Shown piece by piece: positions 18,235 to 26,538 of a stretch of DNA of 64,000 bases (position 1 is its first letter; each line of letters begins with the position of its first letter). Under the pieces are notes generated by a model. It was not told where the DNA came from. It worked only from the letters and a program-made list of their open reading frames with translations, and made no database searches. The DNA is from Lachnospiraceae bacterium (GTDB lineage Bacteria; Bacillota; Clostridia; Lachnospirales; Lachnospiraceae): contig CAJTGD010000029.1 in the NCBI GenBank assembly GCA_910575475.1, positions 17,331-81,330 of the forward strand, in the 5' to 3' direction. The position numbers and the translations under genes are program-made.

Positions 18235-18887
18235 AGTATCTGACATTTGCGCTGACGAAGGGGAGGCTTGCGAAACAGACTCTGGAAATGCTGGAGAAGC
18301 TGGGGATCACCTGCGAGGAGATGAAGGATAAGAGCTCCAGGAAGCTGATTTTTGTAAATGAAGAACGGAAGCTGAAATTTTTCCTGGCCAAGGGACCGGA
18401 TGTTCCCACGTATGTGGAGTACGGCGCGGCGGATATCGGCGTGGTAGGAAAGGACACCATCGTAGAGGAAGGCAGAAAGGTTCATGAGGTGCTGGATCTT
18501 GGCTTCGGGGCATGCCGGATGTGCGTCTGCGGATATCAGGAGACGGCGGAGCTTTTAAAGCACCGGGAGCTGATCCGCGTGGCAACCAAGTACCCCAACA
18601 TCGCAAAGGACTATTTTTACAATAAAAAGCATCAGACCGTGGAGATCATCAAGATGAACGGATCCATCGAGCTGGCGCCCATCGTGGGGCTGTCGGAAGT
18701 GATCGTGGATATCGTGGAGACGGGATCTACATTGAAGGAAAACGGGCTGGTGGTGCTGGAGGAGGTCTGCCCGCTGTCCGCCCGGATGATCGTCAACCCG
18801 GTGAGCATGCGGATGGAAAATGAGCGGGTGCGGGAGCTGATCACCAGTTTAAGAACGCTTTTACAGGAGGAAAAACATGCGGATTGA
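18231..18887 (+). CDS. hisG: ATP phosphoribosyltransferase catalytic subunit HisG (short form)
   Basis: Catalyses the first step of histidine synthesis, ATP + PRPP to phosphoribosyl-ATP. At 218 residues it is the short HisG that requires HisZ, which is encoded immediately upstream. Motifs: LTFALTKGRL at the start, GAADIGVVGKD (near 65) and the PRPP-binding ELAPIVGLSEVIVDIVETG (near 145). It overlaps hisZ by four bases and hisD by eleven. Confidence 0.96.
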   Translation: MKYLTFALTKGRLAKQTLEMLEKLGITCEEMKDKSSRKLIFVNEERKLKFFLAKGPDVPTYVEYGAADIGVVGKDTIVEEGRKVHEVLDLGFGACRMCVCGYQETAELLKHRELIRVATKYPNIAKDYFYNKKHQTVEIIKMNGSIELAPIVGLSEVIVDIVETGSTLKENGLVVLEEVCPLSARMIVNPVSMRMENERVRELITSLRTLLQEEKHAD

Positions 18888-20169
18888 GAGTTTGGATGAG
18901 AAGACCAGGAAAAATCTGTTAGAGGACCTGCTCAAACGCAGTCCCAACAGCTATGGAGAGTATGAGGCACGTGTGCAGGAGATCCTGGACACGGTTCGGG
19001 AGAAACAGGATGAGGCTGTTTTTGACTATACGAAAAAATTTGACGGGGCGGACATCCACCCGGGGAATATCCTGGTGACAGAGGAAGAGGTGCGGGAGGC
19101 TTACGCGCAGATGGATGAAAATCTGCTGCGGATCATCCGCAGGGCGCTTGCCAATATTGAAACCTATCACCAGAAGCAGATGCAGTACAGCTGGTTTGAC
19201 AGCAAGCCGGACGGCACCATGCTGGGGCAGAAGGTCACGGCATTAAGACGGGTGGGCGTCTATGTGCCCGGAGGAAAGGCCGTGTATCCCTCCTCCGTGC
19301 TGATGAATATCATGCCTGCGAAGGTGGCAGGCGTGGAAGAGATCATCATGGTGACGCCGCCGGGAAAAGACGGAAAGGTGAATCCCACGACCCTGGTAGC
19401 CGCAAAGGAAGCCGGAGCAGCCGCGGTCTACAAGGTGGGCGGGGCACAGGCCATCGCGGCGCTGGCTTACGGAACCCAGAGCATTCCCAAGGTGGACAAG
19501 ATCGTAGGTCCCGGCAATATCTATGTAGCACTGGCGAAAAAGGCGGTTTACGGGCATGTCAGCATTGACTCCATCGCGGGACCCAGCGAGATCCTGGTCC
19601 TGGCGGACGAGACGGCCAATCCCCGGTATGTGGCGGCAGACCTGTTGTCCCAGGCGGAGCATGACGAACTGGCTTCGGCGATCCTGGTGACCACCAGCAG
19701 GGAGCTGGCGGAACAGGTGTCCCGGGAGACGGACCGGTTTATCCGGGAGCTTTCCAGAGGGGAGATCATTCAAAAGTCTCTGGACAATTACGGACATATC
19801 CTGGTGGCCGATACGATGGAGGATGCCATTGACGCGGCCAATGAGATCGCGTCCGAGCATCTGGAGATCATGACGGCGGATCCCTACCAGGTCATGACCA
19901 AGATCCGCAACGCAGGGGCGATCTTTATCGGGGAATACAGCAGCGAACCGCTGGGAGACTATTTCGCAGGGCCAAACCATATCCTGCCGACCAACGGGAC
20001 CGCCAAGTTTTTCTCCCCCCTGTCCGTAGATGATTTCCTGAAAAAATCCAGTATCATCGCCTATTCGCGGGAAGCGCTGGAAGAGGTGCACAGGGATATC
20101 GAGCAGTTTGCAGAGGCCGAGCAGCTGACGGCCCATGCAAATTCGATCCGGGTGCGGTTTGAAGATTAA
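18877..20169 (+). CDS. hisD: Histidinol dehydrogenase HisD
   Basis: Oxidises L-histidinol to L-histidine in two NAD-dependent steps. The 430 residues match the family. Conserved blocks: RVGVYVPGGKAVYPSSVLMN (near 122), VGPGNIYVALAKKAV (near 208), IDSIAGPSEILVLAD (near 230), AEHDELASA (Zn/His region near 263) and SEPLGDYFAGPNHILPTNGTA (near 355). GGAGGAAAAAC precedes the ATG, and the start lies inside the end of hisG. Confidence 0.97.
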   Translation: MRIESLDEKTRKNLLEDLLKRSPNSYGEYEARVQEILDTVREKQDEAVFDYTKKFDGADIHPGNILVTEEEVREAYAQMDENLLRIIRRALANIETYHQKQMQYSWFDSKPDGTMLGQKVTALRRVGVYVPGGKAVYPSSVLMNIMPAKVAGVEEIIMVTPPGKDGKVNPTTLVAAKEAGAAAVYKVGGAQAIAALAYGTQSIPKVDKIVGPGNIYVALAKKAVYGHVSIDSIAGPSEILVLADETANPRYVAADLLSQAEHDELASAILVTTSRELAEQVSRETDRFIRELSRGEIIQKSLDNYGHILVADTMEDAIDAANEIASEHLEIMTADPYQVMTKIRNAGAIFIGEYSSEPLGDYFAGPNHILPTNGTAKFFSPLSVDDFLKKSSIIAYSREALEEVHRDIEQFAEAEQLTAHANSIRVRFED

Positions 20170-20183
20170 AAGGAGGATTCCTT

Positions 20184-20774
20184 ATGAAAGAGCGGATGGG
20201 AAGATGTACGAGAAAAACAAAGGAGACGGAAATCGCTCTGTCCATCAATCTGGACGGACAGGGGAAGAACCGGATCGATACCGGGATCCCGTTTTTTGAC
20301 CATATGCTTCACGGATTTGCAAGGCACGGGCTGTTTGACTTGGACGTACAGGTGAAGGGGGATCTGGAGGTGGACTGCCATCATACGGTGGAGGATACCG
20401 GGATCGTACTGGGGCAGGCCATTGCCGATGTGTTGGGAGATAAGGCAGGGATCCGGCGTTACGGCAGCTTTATCCTGCCCATGGATGAGGTGCTTGCCCT
20501 GTGTGCCGTGGATCTGTGCGGCCGTCCGTATTTTAGATATGATGCGGAATTTACGGCGGAACGGCTGGGGGGACTGGATACGGAGATGGTGCGGGAGTTC
20601 TTTTATGCGGTTTCCTACAGCGTGGCCATGAACCTGCATCTGAAAATTCTGGATTCCGGAAATAACCATCATATGGCGGAGGCGCTGTTCAAGGCATTCG
20701 GAAAGGCACTGGACGCGGCGACCATGGCGGAGCCCAGGATGGAGGGTGTCTGGTCCACAAAGGGCAGCCTGTAG
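20184..20774 (+). CDS. hisB: Imidazoleglycerol-phosphate dehydratase HisB
   Basis: 196 residues, the monofunctional form without the phosphatase domain. Mn-binding and family motifs: GIPFFDHMLHGFARHG (near 33), DCHHTVEDTGIVLGQA (near 65), FFYAVSYSVAMNLHL (near 140) and NNHHMAEALFKAFGKAL (near 158). It lies fourteen bases after hisD with an AGGAGGA ribosome site. Confidence 0.96.
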   Translation: MKERMGRCTRKTKETEIALSINLDGQGKNRIDTGIPFFDHMLHGFARHGLFDLDVQVKGDLEVDCHHTVEDTGIVLGQAIADVLGDKAGIRRYGSFILPMDEVLALCAVDLCGRPYFRYDAEFTAERLGGLDTEMVREFFYAVSYSVAMNLHLKILDSGNNHHMAEALFKAFGKALDAATMAEPRMEGVWSTKGSL

Positions 20775-20839
20775 CGATATTGTGCGCCAGATAAATCTGC
20801 CGGATCTGGCTTCGAAAAATAGATGAAGGAGAAAAGAAT

Positions 20840-22123
20840 ATGAGTTATAAACGGTTAACGCCATGCATTCTGATCGACGGCGCCAAGGCTGTCCGGTGGT
20901 TTGACGATAAAACCGTGGTATCAGATGACGTGGTTTCCCTTGCAAAGCATTACGGCGAGCGGGGGGCGGATGAACTGATCGTATTCGATCTGTCCAATTC
21001 GGATGAAAACCATGAGGAAGCGATCGACCTGATGAAAAAGATCAACCGGGTCATCAGCATCCCTATGGTGGCAGGCGGCAATATCCGCCGCCAGGAGGAT
21101 GTGAAAAAGATCCTGTACGCAGGTGCGAAGCGGGCTCTTTTGAATCTGTCCAAGCCCGGAACCTTAAAGCTTCTGGAAGAGGCGGCGCTGCGGTATGGAA
21201 AGGAACGGATCGCCGTATCGCTGAATGATTTTGACGCGTTGTTCAAGCACCAGCATCAGATCGAGGAGTATTCGACGGAAATGATATTCATGCACAGGCT
21301 GGATCTCAATTCCGTTGTCAATATTACAGAGATTCCCTGTGTGGTCGTGACGGACACCATGGAGCAGAACGAGATCTTAAAAATCCTGAAATCCGACGGG
21401 GTCAAGGGCGTTTCCGGCCTCTTCATCAGCCAGAAGGATATGGACTTTGACGCCTTTAAAAATGTCTGTCTGGACGAAGGAATCCGGATGACTTCTTTTG
21501 AGAGCATTATGGATTTTGCGGAATTTAAGCTGAATTCCGAAGGACTCATCCCGGTGATCGTCCAGGATTACAAGACCAATGAAGTGCTCATGCTGGCTTA
21601 CATGAATGAGGATGCGTTCGAGCATACCATCAAGACGGGTAAGATGACCTACTACAGCAGGAGCCGTCAGGAACGCTGGGTGAAGGGGGAGACCTCCGGA
21701 CACTACCAGTATGTGAAGATGCTGACCGTGGACTGCGACAAGGACACGCTGCTGGCAAAGGTGGAGCAGATCGGCGCGGCCTGCCATACCGGGAACCGGA
21801 CCTGCTTTTACCAGCCTATCGCGGGAAATGATTTTGACGCCAAGAATCCCCTCCAGGTCTTCGAGTCCGTGTATAAGACGATCGTAGACCGGAAGCAGAA
21901 TCCAAAGGAAGGGTCTTATACCAATTATCTGTTTGATAAAGGAATTGATAAGATCCTCAAAAAAGTGGGAGAGGAAGCGACGGAGATCGTGATTGCCTCC
22001 AAGAACCCCAATCCGGAGGAGATCAAGTATGAGGTTTCGGATTTTATGTACCACCTGATGGTACTGATGGTGGAACGGGGGATCACATGGGAGGATATCA
22101 CAAAGGAACTGTCAGACCGGTAA
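20840..22123 (+). CDS. hisIE: HisIE (PR-AMP cyclohydrolase / PR-ATP pyrophosphohydrolase) with N-terminal degenerate HisA/HisF-like barrel
   Basis: 427 residues, about twice a normal HisIE. Residues 1-215 look like a HisA/HisF (beta-alpha)8 barrel: LTPCILIDGAKAV, IVFDLSNSDENHEEAIDLM and IPMVAGGNIRRQEDV align with family strands. The catalytic aspartates expected after strand 1 (CLDV/ALDL type) and strand 5 (IDA type) appear replaced (CILI; AVSLND). Residues 225-320 are HisI (TYYSRSRQERWVKGETSGH, DCDKD, CHTGNRTCFY), and residues 335-427 are HisE (GIDKILKKVGEEATEIVIA). The HisIE parts look active. No hisA, hisF, hisH or hisC is nearby. Confidence 0.92.
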   Translation: MSYKRLTPCILIDGAKAVRWFDDKTVVSDDVVSLAKHYGERGADELIVFDLSNSDENHEEAIDLMKKINRVISIPMVAGGNIRRQEDVKKILYAGAKRALLNLSKPGTLKLLEEAALRYGKERIAVSLNDFDALFKHQHQIEEYSTEMIFMHRLDLNSVVNITEIPCVVVTDTMEQNEILKILKSDGVKGVSGLFISQKDMDFDAFKNVCLDEGIRMTSFESIMDFAEFKLNSEGLIPVIVQDYKTNEVLMLAYMNEDAFEHTIKTGKMTYYSRSRQERWVKGETSGHYQYVKMLTVDCDKDTLLAKVEQIGAACHTGNRTCFYQPIAGNDFDAKNPLQVFESVYKTIVDRKQNPKEGSYTNYLFDKGIDKILKKVGEEATEIVIASKNPNPEEIKYEVSDFMYHLMVLMVERGITWEDITKELSDR

Positions 22124-22164
22124 AAAAGTCTTGATATTTAAAAAATTTCCAACCGTACCGCTTT

Positions 22165-22360
22165 TTTTCGATGGATTGGCTCTGGTGAAAAGGGAAGCAG
22201 GTGAAAATCCTGTACGAACTCGTCACCGTAATCAGGGAGCAGAAGCCGATATATCACTGGGAAACGTTTAAATATATTCGGAAAGGCTGTGGATGTTCTA
22301 AACAGGCAGGATTGTACATATATATTCGATAAAAGTATTCAGCGGCAGGGAACCAGGCAG
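22165..22360 (+). ncRNA. Cobalamin riboswitch
   Basis: The conserved AdoCbl-aptamer core is clearly readable: AAAAGGGAAGCAGGTGAAAA (from 22188), then TCCTGTACGAACTCGTCACC, GTAATCAGGGAGCAGAAGCC and CACTGGGAAACG. These match the GGGAAgc-GGTGaaAaTCC-CG..CCACTGTAA-GGGAGc-CACTGggaAaCg signature. The 3' part, with GGCTGTGGATG and a candidate kissing-loop region GGCAGGGAACCAGGC (22343-22357), is less certain, so both ends are approximate. A GCGGC-TATGAG-GCCGC hairpin (22381-22396) lies between it and the ribosome site, without a T run, suggesting translational control of the downstream gene. Confidence 0.87.
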
Positions 22361-22437
22361 GAAGAGCATGCCCGGTCTGCGCGGCTATGAGGCCGCCTGC
22401 CCGGAGAGGATGATCAAACAACGAAAGGAAGCCCGCT

Positions 22438-22752
22438 ATGAACGATCCGGAGGCACGCCGCAGGGAGCTTCTGCGGCAGACGAGAAAGCGGTACGATGAC
22501 AACCGCTTTATACCCGCAGTCCACCCAAGATACGGGAATATTTATCATGAATTATATGACGACCAGGAGGATACATACCCAAAGGATACCTTCCTTTTCC
22601 GGCTAACCCTGGGGATTCTGTGCTTTATCTGTTATGTCTGGATGGATTCCAGCCAGGCCCAGATCGCCAGTGTGAGCAGCGATCAGATCGTGAACCAGAT
22701 TGAGAAGCAGGTGGAGATGGAGGATATCCAGGAGGTCTGGAAGAATCTGTAG
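22438..22752 (+). CDS. Small membrane protein under a cobalamin riboswitch, function unknown
   Basis: 104 residues. A charged N-terminal half (1-55) rich in Arg, Asp and Tyr is followed by one membrane segment (about 58-75, FRLTLGILCFICYVWMD) and a short tail outside or inside (76-104). GAAAGGAAGC precedes the ATG. It is not recognisable as a known cobalamin transporter or enzyme. It is the only gene between the riboswitch and a strong terminator, so it is the direct regulated product. A role in corrinoid uptake or sensing is inference from the riboswitch only. Confidence 0.75.
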   Translation: MNDPEARRRELLRQTRKRYDDNRFIPAVHPRYGNIYHELYDDQEDTYPKDTFLFRLTLGILCFICYVWMDSSQAQIASVSSDQIVNQIEKQVEMEDIQEVWKNL

Positions 22753-22797
22753 GCGGGAAGCCGTACGGATAAAAACAATCGTAAGATGATATGTGAA

Positions 22798-22842
22798 AAA
22801 GAGGGTAAAGGCTTTGATATCAAAGCGTTACCCTCTTTTTCG
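22798..22842 (+). terminator. Strong intrinsic terminator
   Basis: Nested perfect stem: AGAGGGTAA pairs with TTACCCTCT, and inside it GCTTTGATATCAAAGC folds on itself, followed by TTTTT. It ends the riboswitch-controlled transcript. Confidence 0.95.
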
Positions 22843-22996
22843 AACTATTCTTTTATTTTATTGGCAGGGCGCCTAAAAATTGGTATTAACCGACAGCCCC
22901 TAGAAAGCTGTTTTTCTGTAATCGTCTTTTTCATGCTCAGAGAATAATTCCACAAAAAATAGATAAAAAATCAAAATAAATTGGACAAAAATATAG

Positions 22997-23055
22997 TTGA
23001 CCAACGGTCGAAGAATGTGATAAGGTTTAGTTAAATCAATTCGACCGCTGGTCGA
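22997..23055 (+). promoter_or_regulatory. Paired TetR-type operator palindromes with likely promoter
   Basis: Site 1, TTGACCAACGGTCGAA (22997-23012), and site 2, TCGACCGCTGGTCGA (23041-23055), are two versions of the same palindrome, TCGACC-N3-GGTCGA. Their centres are about 43 bases apart, close to four helical turns. TTGACC of site 1 could serve as a -35 box with a weak -10 near ATAAGG (17-base spacing). This lies 150 bases before the SCP2 gene and nowhere else that I saw, so it probably controls that operon. No TetR gene lies in the window. The rest of the 450-base gap (22753-23203) is AT-rich and otherwise featureless apart from the terminator at 22798. Confidence 0.7.
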
Positions 23056-23203
23056 TTGTATTTTAAAGAACTTGCGTTGAACAGCCATGACAGGATCGGG
23101 CCGCTTAAGAGAACGTTCCAACCGTATAGTCGGAAGAGGTTTATGTGAGGGCAGCCGGGCAGATTATGGCAATAGTCACGGTGGAAGATCAAGGAGGAAA
23201 AGG

Positions 23204-23647
23204 ATGACTTACGCAGATTTATTTTATGAGATTAAGGGGAAATTTATGGGGGCGGATGTCAGTGACATACACGAGCATCTTGCTTTCCAGTTTAACATTG
23301 AAGATGAGGAAGCCGGCGGGGCTTTTTATGTAGAGGTAAAGGACGGCGTGCTTTATGTAGAGCCGTATGAGTATTATGACAGAGACGCCATATTCATCTG
23401 TTCGGCGGAGGTGCTTCTCAAGATCGCTGACGGAGAGATGGATCCGATCGCGGCATTTACTGAGCAGAAGCTTCGGGTAGAAGGCAATATTGACAAGGCG
23501 CTCCGGTTAAAGGAGATCATTGAACTGAAAAAGGGCGCGGCGCAGGAAAAGAGTATCGCGAAAAAGGCTGCCGACAAGGTGGTGAATAAGGTCGTGAAGA
23601 CCGTAGCCAAAAAAGCGGCGGCGAAGGAAACAAAGAAAAATAGCTAA
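23204..23647 (+). CDS. SCP2 sterol-binding-domain protein
   Basis: 147 residues from the ATG a few bases after AAGGAGGAAAAGG; the upstream open frame is discarded because it lacks a ribosome site. Residues 1-105 resemble an SCP2 lipid-carrier fold (AGGAFYVEVKDGVLYVEP, VLLKIADGEMDPIAAFTEQKLRVEGN). The C-terminal 40 residues are a Lys/Ala/Val-rich helix that may bind membrane or nucleic acid. First gene of the operon behind the paired palindromes. SCP2 domains bind acyl or sterol-like lipids; here it may shuttle the lipid substrate or product of the downstream acyltransfer genes (inference). Confidence 0.85.
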   Translation: MTYADLFYEIKGKFMGADVSDIHEHLAFQFNIEDEEAGGAFYVEVKDGVLYVEPYEYYDRDAIFICSAEVLLKIADGEMDPIAAFTEQKLRVEGNIDKALRLKEIIELKKGAAQEKSIAKKAADKVVNKVVKTVAKKAAAKETKKNS

Positions 23648-23674
23648 GGCAGTCAGAAAGAGGATGGTAAAACA

Positions 23675-24658
23675 GTGGGAGCATTGAAAAATATCGTAGC
23701 TGCGGCAGGGATTCTTGCTACGGCGGGAATCGGAGAAACCGTATATTTTTATAACAGGACCATGAAGCGGGGAAACGCCAAGACCGACAGAACGATCAAG
23801 ATGTCGGGTACGGACTGGTCGAAATATTATCCGCTTATGGAAGAGAGAAAAGGGTTTGTATTGGCGCAGACACACCGGGACGTATGGACCACATCGTTCG
23901 ATGGACTGAGGCTCCACGGCACCTATTTTCCGGCGCTTGAACATGCGGAAGGTGCAGGAGGCGCGGAGGAGAAGACTTCCGGAGTAAAGAAGGCTGTGAT
24001 CTGTTTTCACGGCTATACGGGAGAAGGACTCAGCAATCATGTGGCGATCGCGGATTATTTCCTGAAACGGGGCTATGCCATGCTGATGCCGGACGCAAGG
24101 GCCCACGGGGAAAGCGAGGGAGATTACATCGGCTTCGGATGCCTGGACCGGCAGGATGCCCTGGGCTGGATCAAGTGGCTGATCCAGGAGATAGGGGACG
24201 ATGTGAAGATATTGCTTCACGGCACCTCCATGGGAGGCGCTACGGTGCTGATGACCAGCGGTCTGGAGCTGCCTGCCAATGTGAAGGGGATTGTCTCGGA
24301 CTGCGGATTTACCTCTCCCAAGGAGGTATTCACCCATGTACTGAACCATATGTACCATTTACCGGCATTTCCGGCGATTCAGGGGGCCGACCTGCTGAAC
24401 AGGAAGCTGGCGGGCTACGGTATGGATGAGTGCAACGCCAAATATGAGGTTCAGAAGGCAAAGGTTCCGATCCTGTTTATCCATGGCTCGGCAGATACAT
24501 TTGTACCATGCAGTATGTGTCATGAGATCTATGACCACTGCCGTTCCCCGAAGCGCAAGCTGATCATCGAGGGAGCGGCCCATGCAGAGAGTTATTACAA
24601 GGACATGGAGACTTACGAAAAGGCGCTGACCGAATTTGCGGATGAGATCATGCAGTGA
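23675..24658 (+). CDS. Alpha/beta hydrolase with N-terminal membrane-type segment
   Basis: 327 residues from a GTG with an AGAGG ribosome site. A short hydrophobic N-terminus (about 5-25) is followed by an alpha/beta hydrolase fold. Oxyanion region FHGYTGEG (111-118), nucleophile elbow GTSMGGA (Ser185), acid ILFIHGSADTFVP (Asp near 278) and His in GAAHAES (near 306): a complete Ser-Asp-His triad. The sequence type resembles BAAT/dienelactone-like or lysophospholipase-like family members. As second gene of the operon it may release or edit the acyl product of the downstream condensation enzyme. Confidence 0.87.
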   Translation: MGALKNIVAAAGILATAGIGETVYFYNRTMKRGNAKTDRTIKMSGTDWSKYYPLMEERKGFVLAQTHRDVWTTSFDGLRLHGTYFPALEHAEGAGGAEEKTSGVKKAVICFHGYTGEGLSNHVAIADYFLKRGYAMLMPDARAHGESEGDYIGFGCLDRQDALGWIKWLIQEIGDDVKILLHGTSMGGATVLMTSGLELPANVKGIVSDCGFTSPKEVFTHVLNHMYHLPAFPAIQGADLLNRKLAGYGMDECNAKYEVQKAKVPILFIHGSADTFVPCSMCHEIYDHCRSPKRKLIIEGAAHAESYYKDMETYEKALTEFADEIMQ

Positions 24659-24700
24659 GTATCATTGACGTTTTTGAACGTGAAAGGATTATAAAAAAGA

Positions 24701-26104
24701 ATGAAAACAAGAAAAGGTTATAAGACGTATCCACTGACGGTAGGACAAAAATTCCACAATTATTATTCCGAGTACTGCCCGGGAAAAGAGATCCTGAATG
24801 TGGGAACAAGCCTCACAATTGAGTTTGAACTGAATATAGACGAGCTGAGAAAGGCCATCTATAAGGCATATGAGCGGTGCGAATCCATGCGTGCACGGCT
24901 GGTCTATGACAAGAAGGAGAAGGAATGGTATCAGTATATTGCCGACAAGGAAGACCGCGAGATCGAATTTGTGGATTTTACGGGAAAGACCATGGAAGAG
25001 GCTGAGGCTGAGATGACGGCATGGACGCGGATTCCGTTTGACAAGGAAGATGAGCCCATGAACAAGGTCGTGATCATCAAGACACCAGATGGATTTGAGG
25101 GAATGTATCTTGTGGGAGACCACAGATTTCTGGATGCCCAGTCACTGATCGGTTTTATGAAGGATGTGATCGAGCTTTACTGCAGCGCAAATTTTGAAGG
25201 AATCCCGTATCCGGCGGATATGCGTTCTTACGTTGCCCAGCTGGAGAAGGATCTGGCATATGAGGCGGGAAGCAAGGCCCAGGCCAGAGACCGGGCGTAT
25301 TTCCATAAGCTTATTGAAGAGTCAGAACCGATCTACAACGGGATTACCGGTCCCCGGAGGCTGGAGGATGCGAGGGCGGCTGCCGGGAATCCGAATCTCA
25401 GGGCGGCGCCTACCGGATCGGACAGCTTTGCGGCGGCGATCGATATCTTCCATCTGGAGGAAGAACCGACCGTAAGACTCCTGTCCTTCTGTGAGCAGCA
25501 GCACATTTCCCTGCAGTGTCTGCTCGTGTTGGGAATCCGTACCTACCTGCAGAAGATCAATCACAATGATGATGTGTCCCTGCAGATCGCTTATGCGCGC
25601 AGAGCCACACTTCAGGAGAAAAAGTCGGGCGGTACGCGTATCCACAGCTTCCCGTTCCGAACGGTGATCTCGGAGGATCAGACATTCCTGGAAGGAATCC
25701 ATGAGATCCGGGACAGGCAGAATGAAGTGTTCCGCTATGTGAATTTCAATCCGACAGAGTATCTTGCGTATAGAAGAGAGTTTTACAATACCAGGCCCGG
25801 TATGGGATATGAGAGTATGTCTCTGACTTATCAGCCGGCCACGCTGAGGGAAAAGGGACTGACAGATCTGGGCGATATCAAATATAAGACAAAGAGATAC
25901 TGCAACGGCTATTATGCGGACGGACTGTATCTTACGGTGATGCACAGACCGGATGACAACGGGCTGGATTTCAGCTTTGAGCACCAGACAAAGGCATATA
26001 CCAGAGAAGAACTGGAATATTTTTATTATTATTTCTGCAAGATCATGTTCAAGGGGATCGAGACGCCGAACATGAAGATCGGGGATATCATCAAGCTGGT
26101 GTAG
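24701..26104 (+). CDS. Free-standing condensation-domain-type acyltransferase
   Basis: 467 residues, the size of one NRPS condensation domain or chloramphenicol-acetyltransferase-like fold. The start PLTVGQKFHNYY resembles the C1 motif (SxAQxR-like position). The C3 active-site region reads VGDHRFLDAQSLIGFMKDVI, so of the canonical HHxxxDG motif the catalytic His (141) and the Asp (145) remain while the first His is Asp and the Gly is Ala. Such variation is seen in stand-alone acyltransferases of this superfamily. It lies directly upstream of a free carrier protein and a free adenylating ligase, its likely partners. The acceptor substrate is unknown. Confidence 0.8.
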   Translation: MKTRKGYKTYPLTVGQKFHNYYSEYCPGKEILNVGTSLTIEFELNIDELRKAIYKAYERCESMRARLVYDKKEKEWYQYIADKEDREIEFVDFTGKTMEEAEAEMTAWTRIPFDKEDEPMNKVVIIKTPDGFEGMYLVGDHRFLDAQSLIGFMKDVIELYCSANFEGIPYPADMRSYVAQLEKDLAYEAGSKAQARDRAYFHKLIEESEPIYNGITGPRRLEDARAAAGNPNLRAAPTGSDSFAAAIDIFHLEEEPTVRLLSFCEQQHISLQCLLVLGIRTYLQKINHNDDVSLQIAYARRATLQEKKSGGTRIHSFPFRTVISEDQTFLEGIHEIRDRQNEVFRYVNFNPTEYLAYRREFYNTRPGMGYESMSLTYQPATLREKGLTDLGDIKYKTKRYCNGYYADGLYLTVMHRPDDNGLDFSFEHQTKAYTREELEYFYYYFCKIMFKGIETPNMKIGDIIKLV

Positions 26105-26189
26105 GCAGATAGGCTTGGGAAATGTACTGCCTCATTTGGAATCGTTACAAATAGACAAATCATAGAGAATGAAAGAAAGGATGGGAACA

Positions 26190-26414
26190 ATGTTTGATCA
26201 GTTGACAGAGATTATTGTAAATTATGTAGAGGTAAAAAAGGAAGACATCAAGCCGGAATCCCGTTTCATCGAAGACCTGGGCTTCACATCGTTTGACTTC
26301 ATGAGCATGCTCGGTGAGATCGAGGATGAGATGGATGTAGAGATCAACCAGGAAGAAGTGGTCAATATCCGTACCGTACAGGAAGCAGTGGATTATCTTT
26401 CAGAATTGGCGTAG
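26190..26414 (+). CDS. Free-standing acyl/peptidyl carrier protein
   Basis: 74 residues from the ATG after AAAGGATGGGAACA; in-frame ATGs at 26169 and 26181 would add a few residues. Carrier-protein fold with the phosphopantetheine site in EDLGFTSFDFM (Ser34), an acidic helix II (LGEIEDEMDVEI) and a C-terminal helix TVQEAVDYLSEL. It sits between the condensation-type acyltransferase and the adenylating ligase, so it probably carries the activated acyl or aminoacyl group between them rather than serving general fatty acid synthesis. Confidence 0.92.
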   Translation: MFDQLTEIIVNYVEVKKEDIKPESRFIEDLGFTSFDFMSMLGEIEDEMDVEINQEEVVNIRTVQEAVDYLSELA

Positions 26415-26538
26415 GAGATACACGCGGGCGGAAAAAATGAAATGCTGACAACATCCCCCGCAGATCGTGCTGTATTTAAGCCATGGAGCTTTGCAGTTTT
26501 CTGTGGGGGACTTCCTTATGCGAGAAGGAGAGGACAAT

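Noticed and set aside
23087..23203. 39-codon extension of the SCP2 protein
   Set aside because: Arg/Gly-rich, no ribosome site at its start, while AAGGAGG lies just before the chosen ATG.
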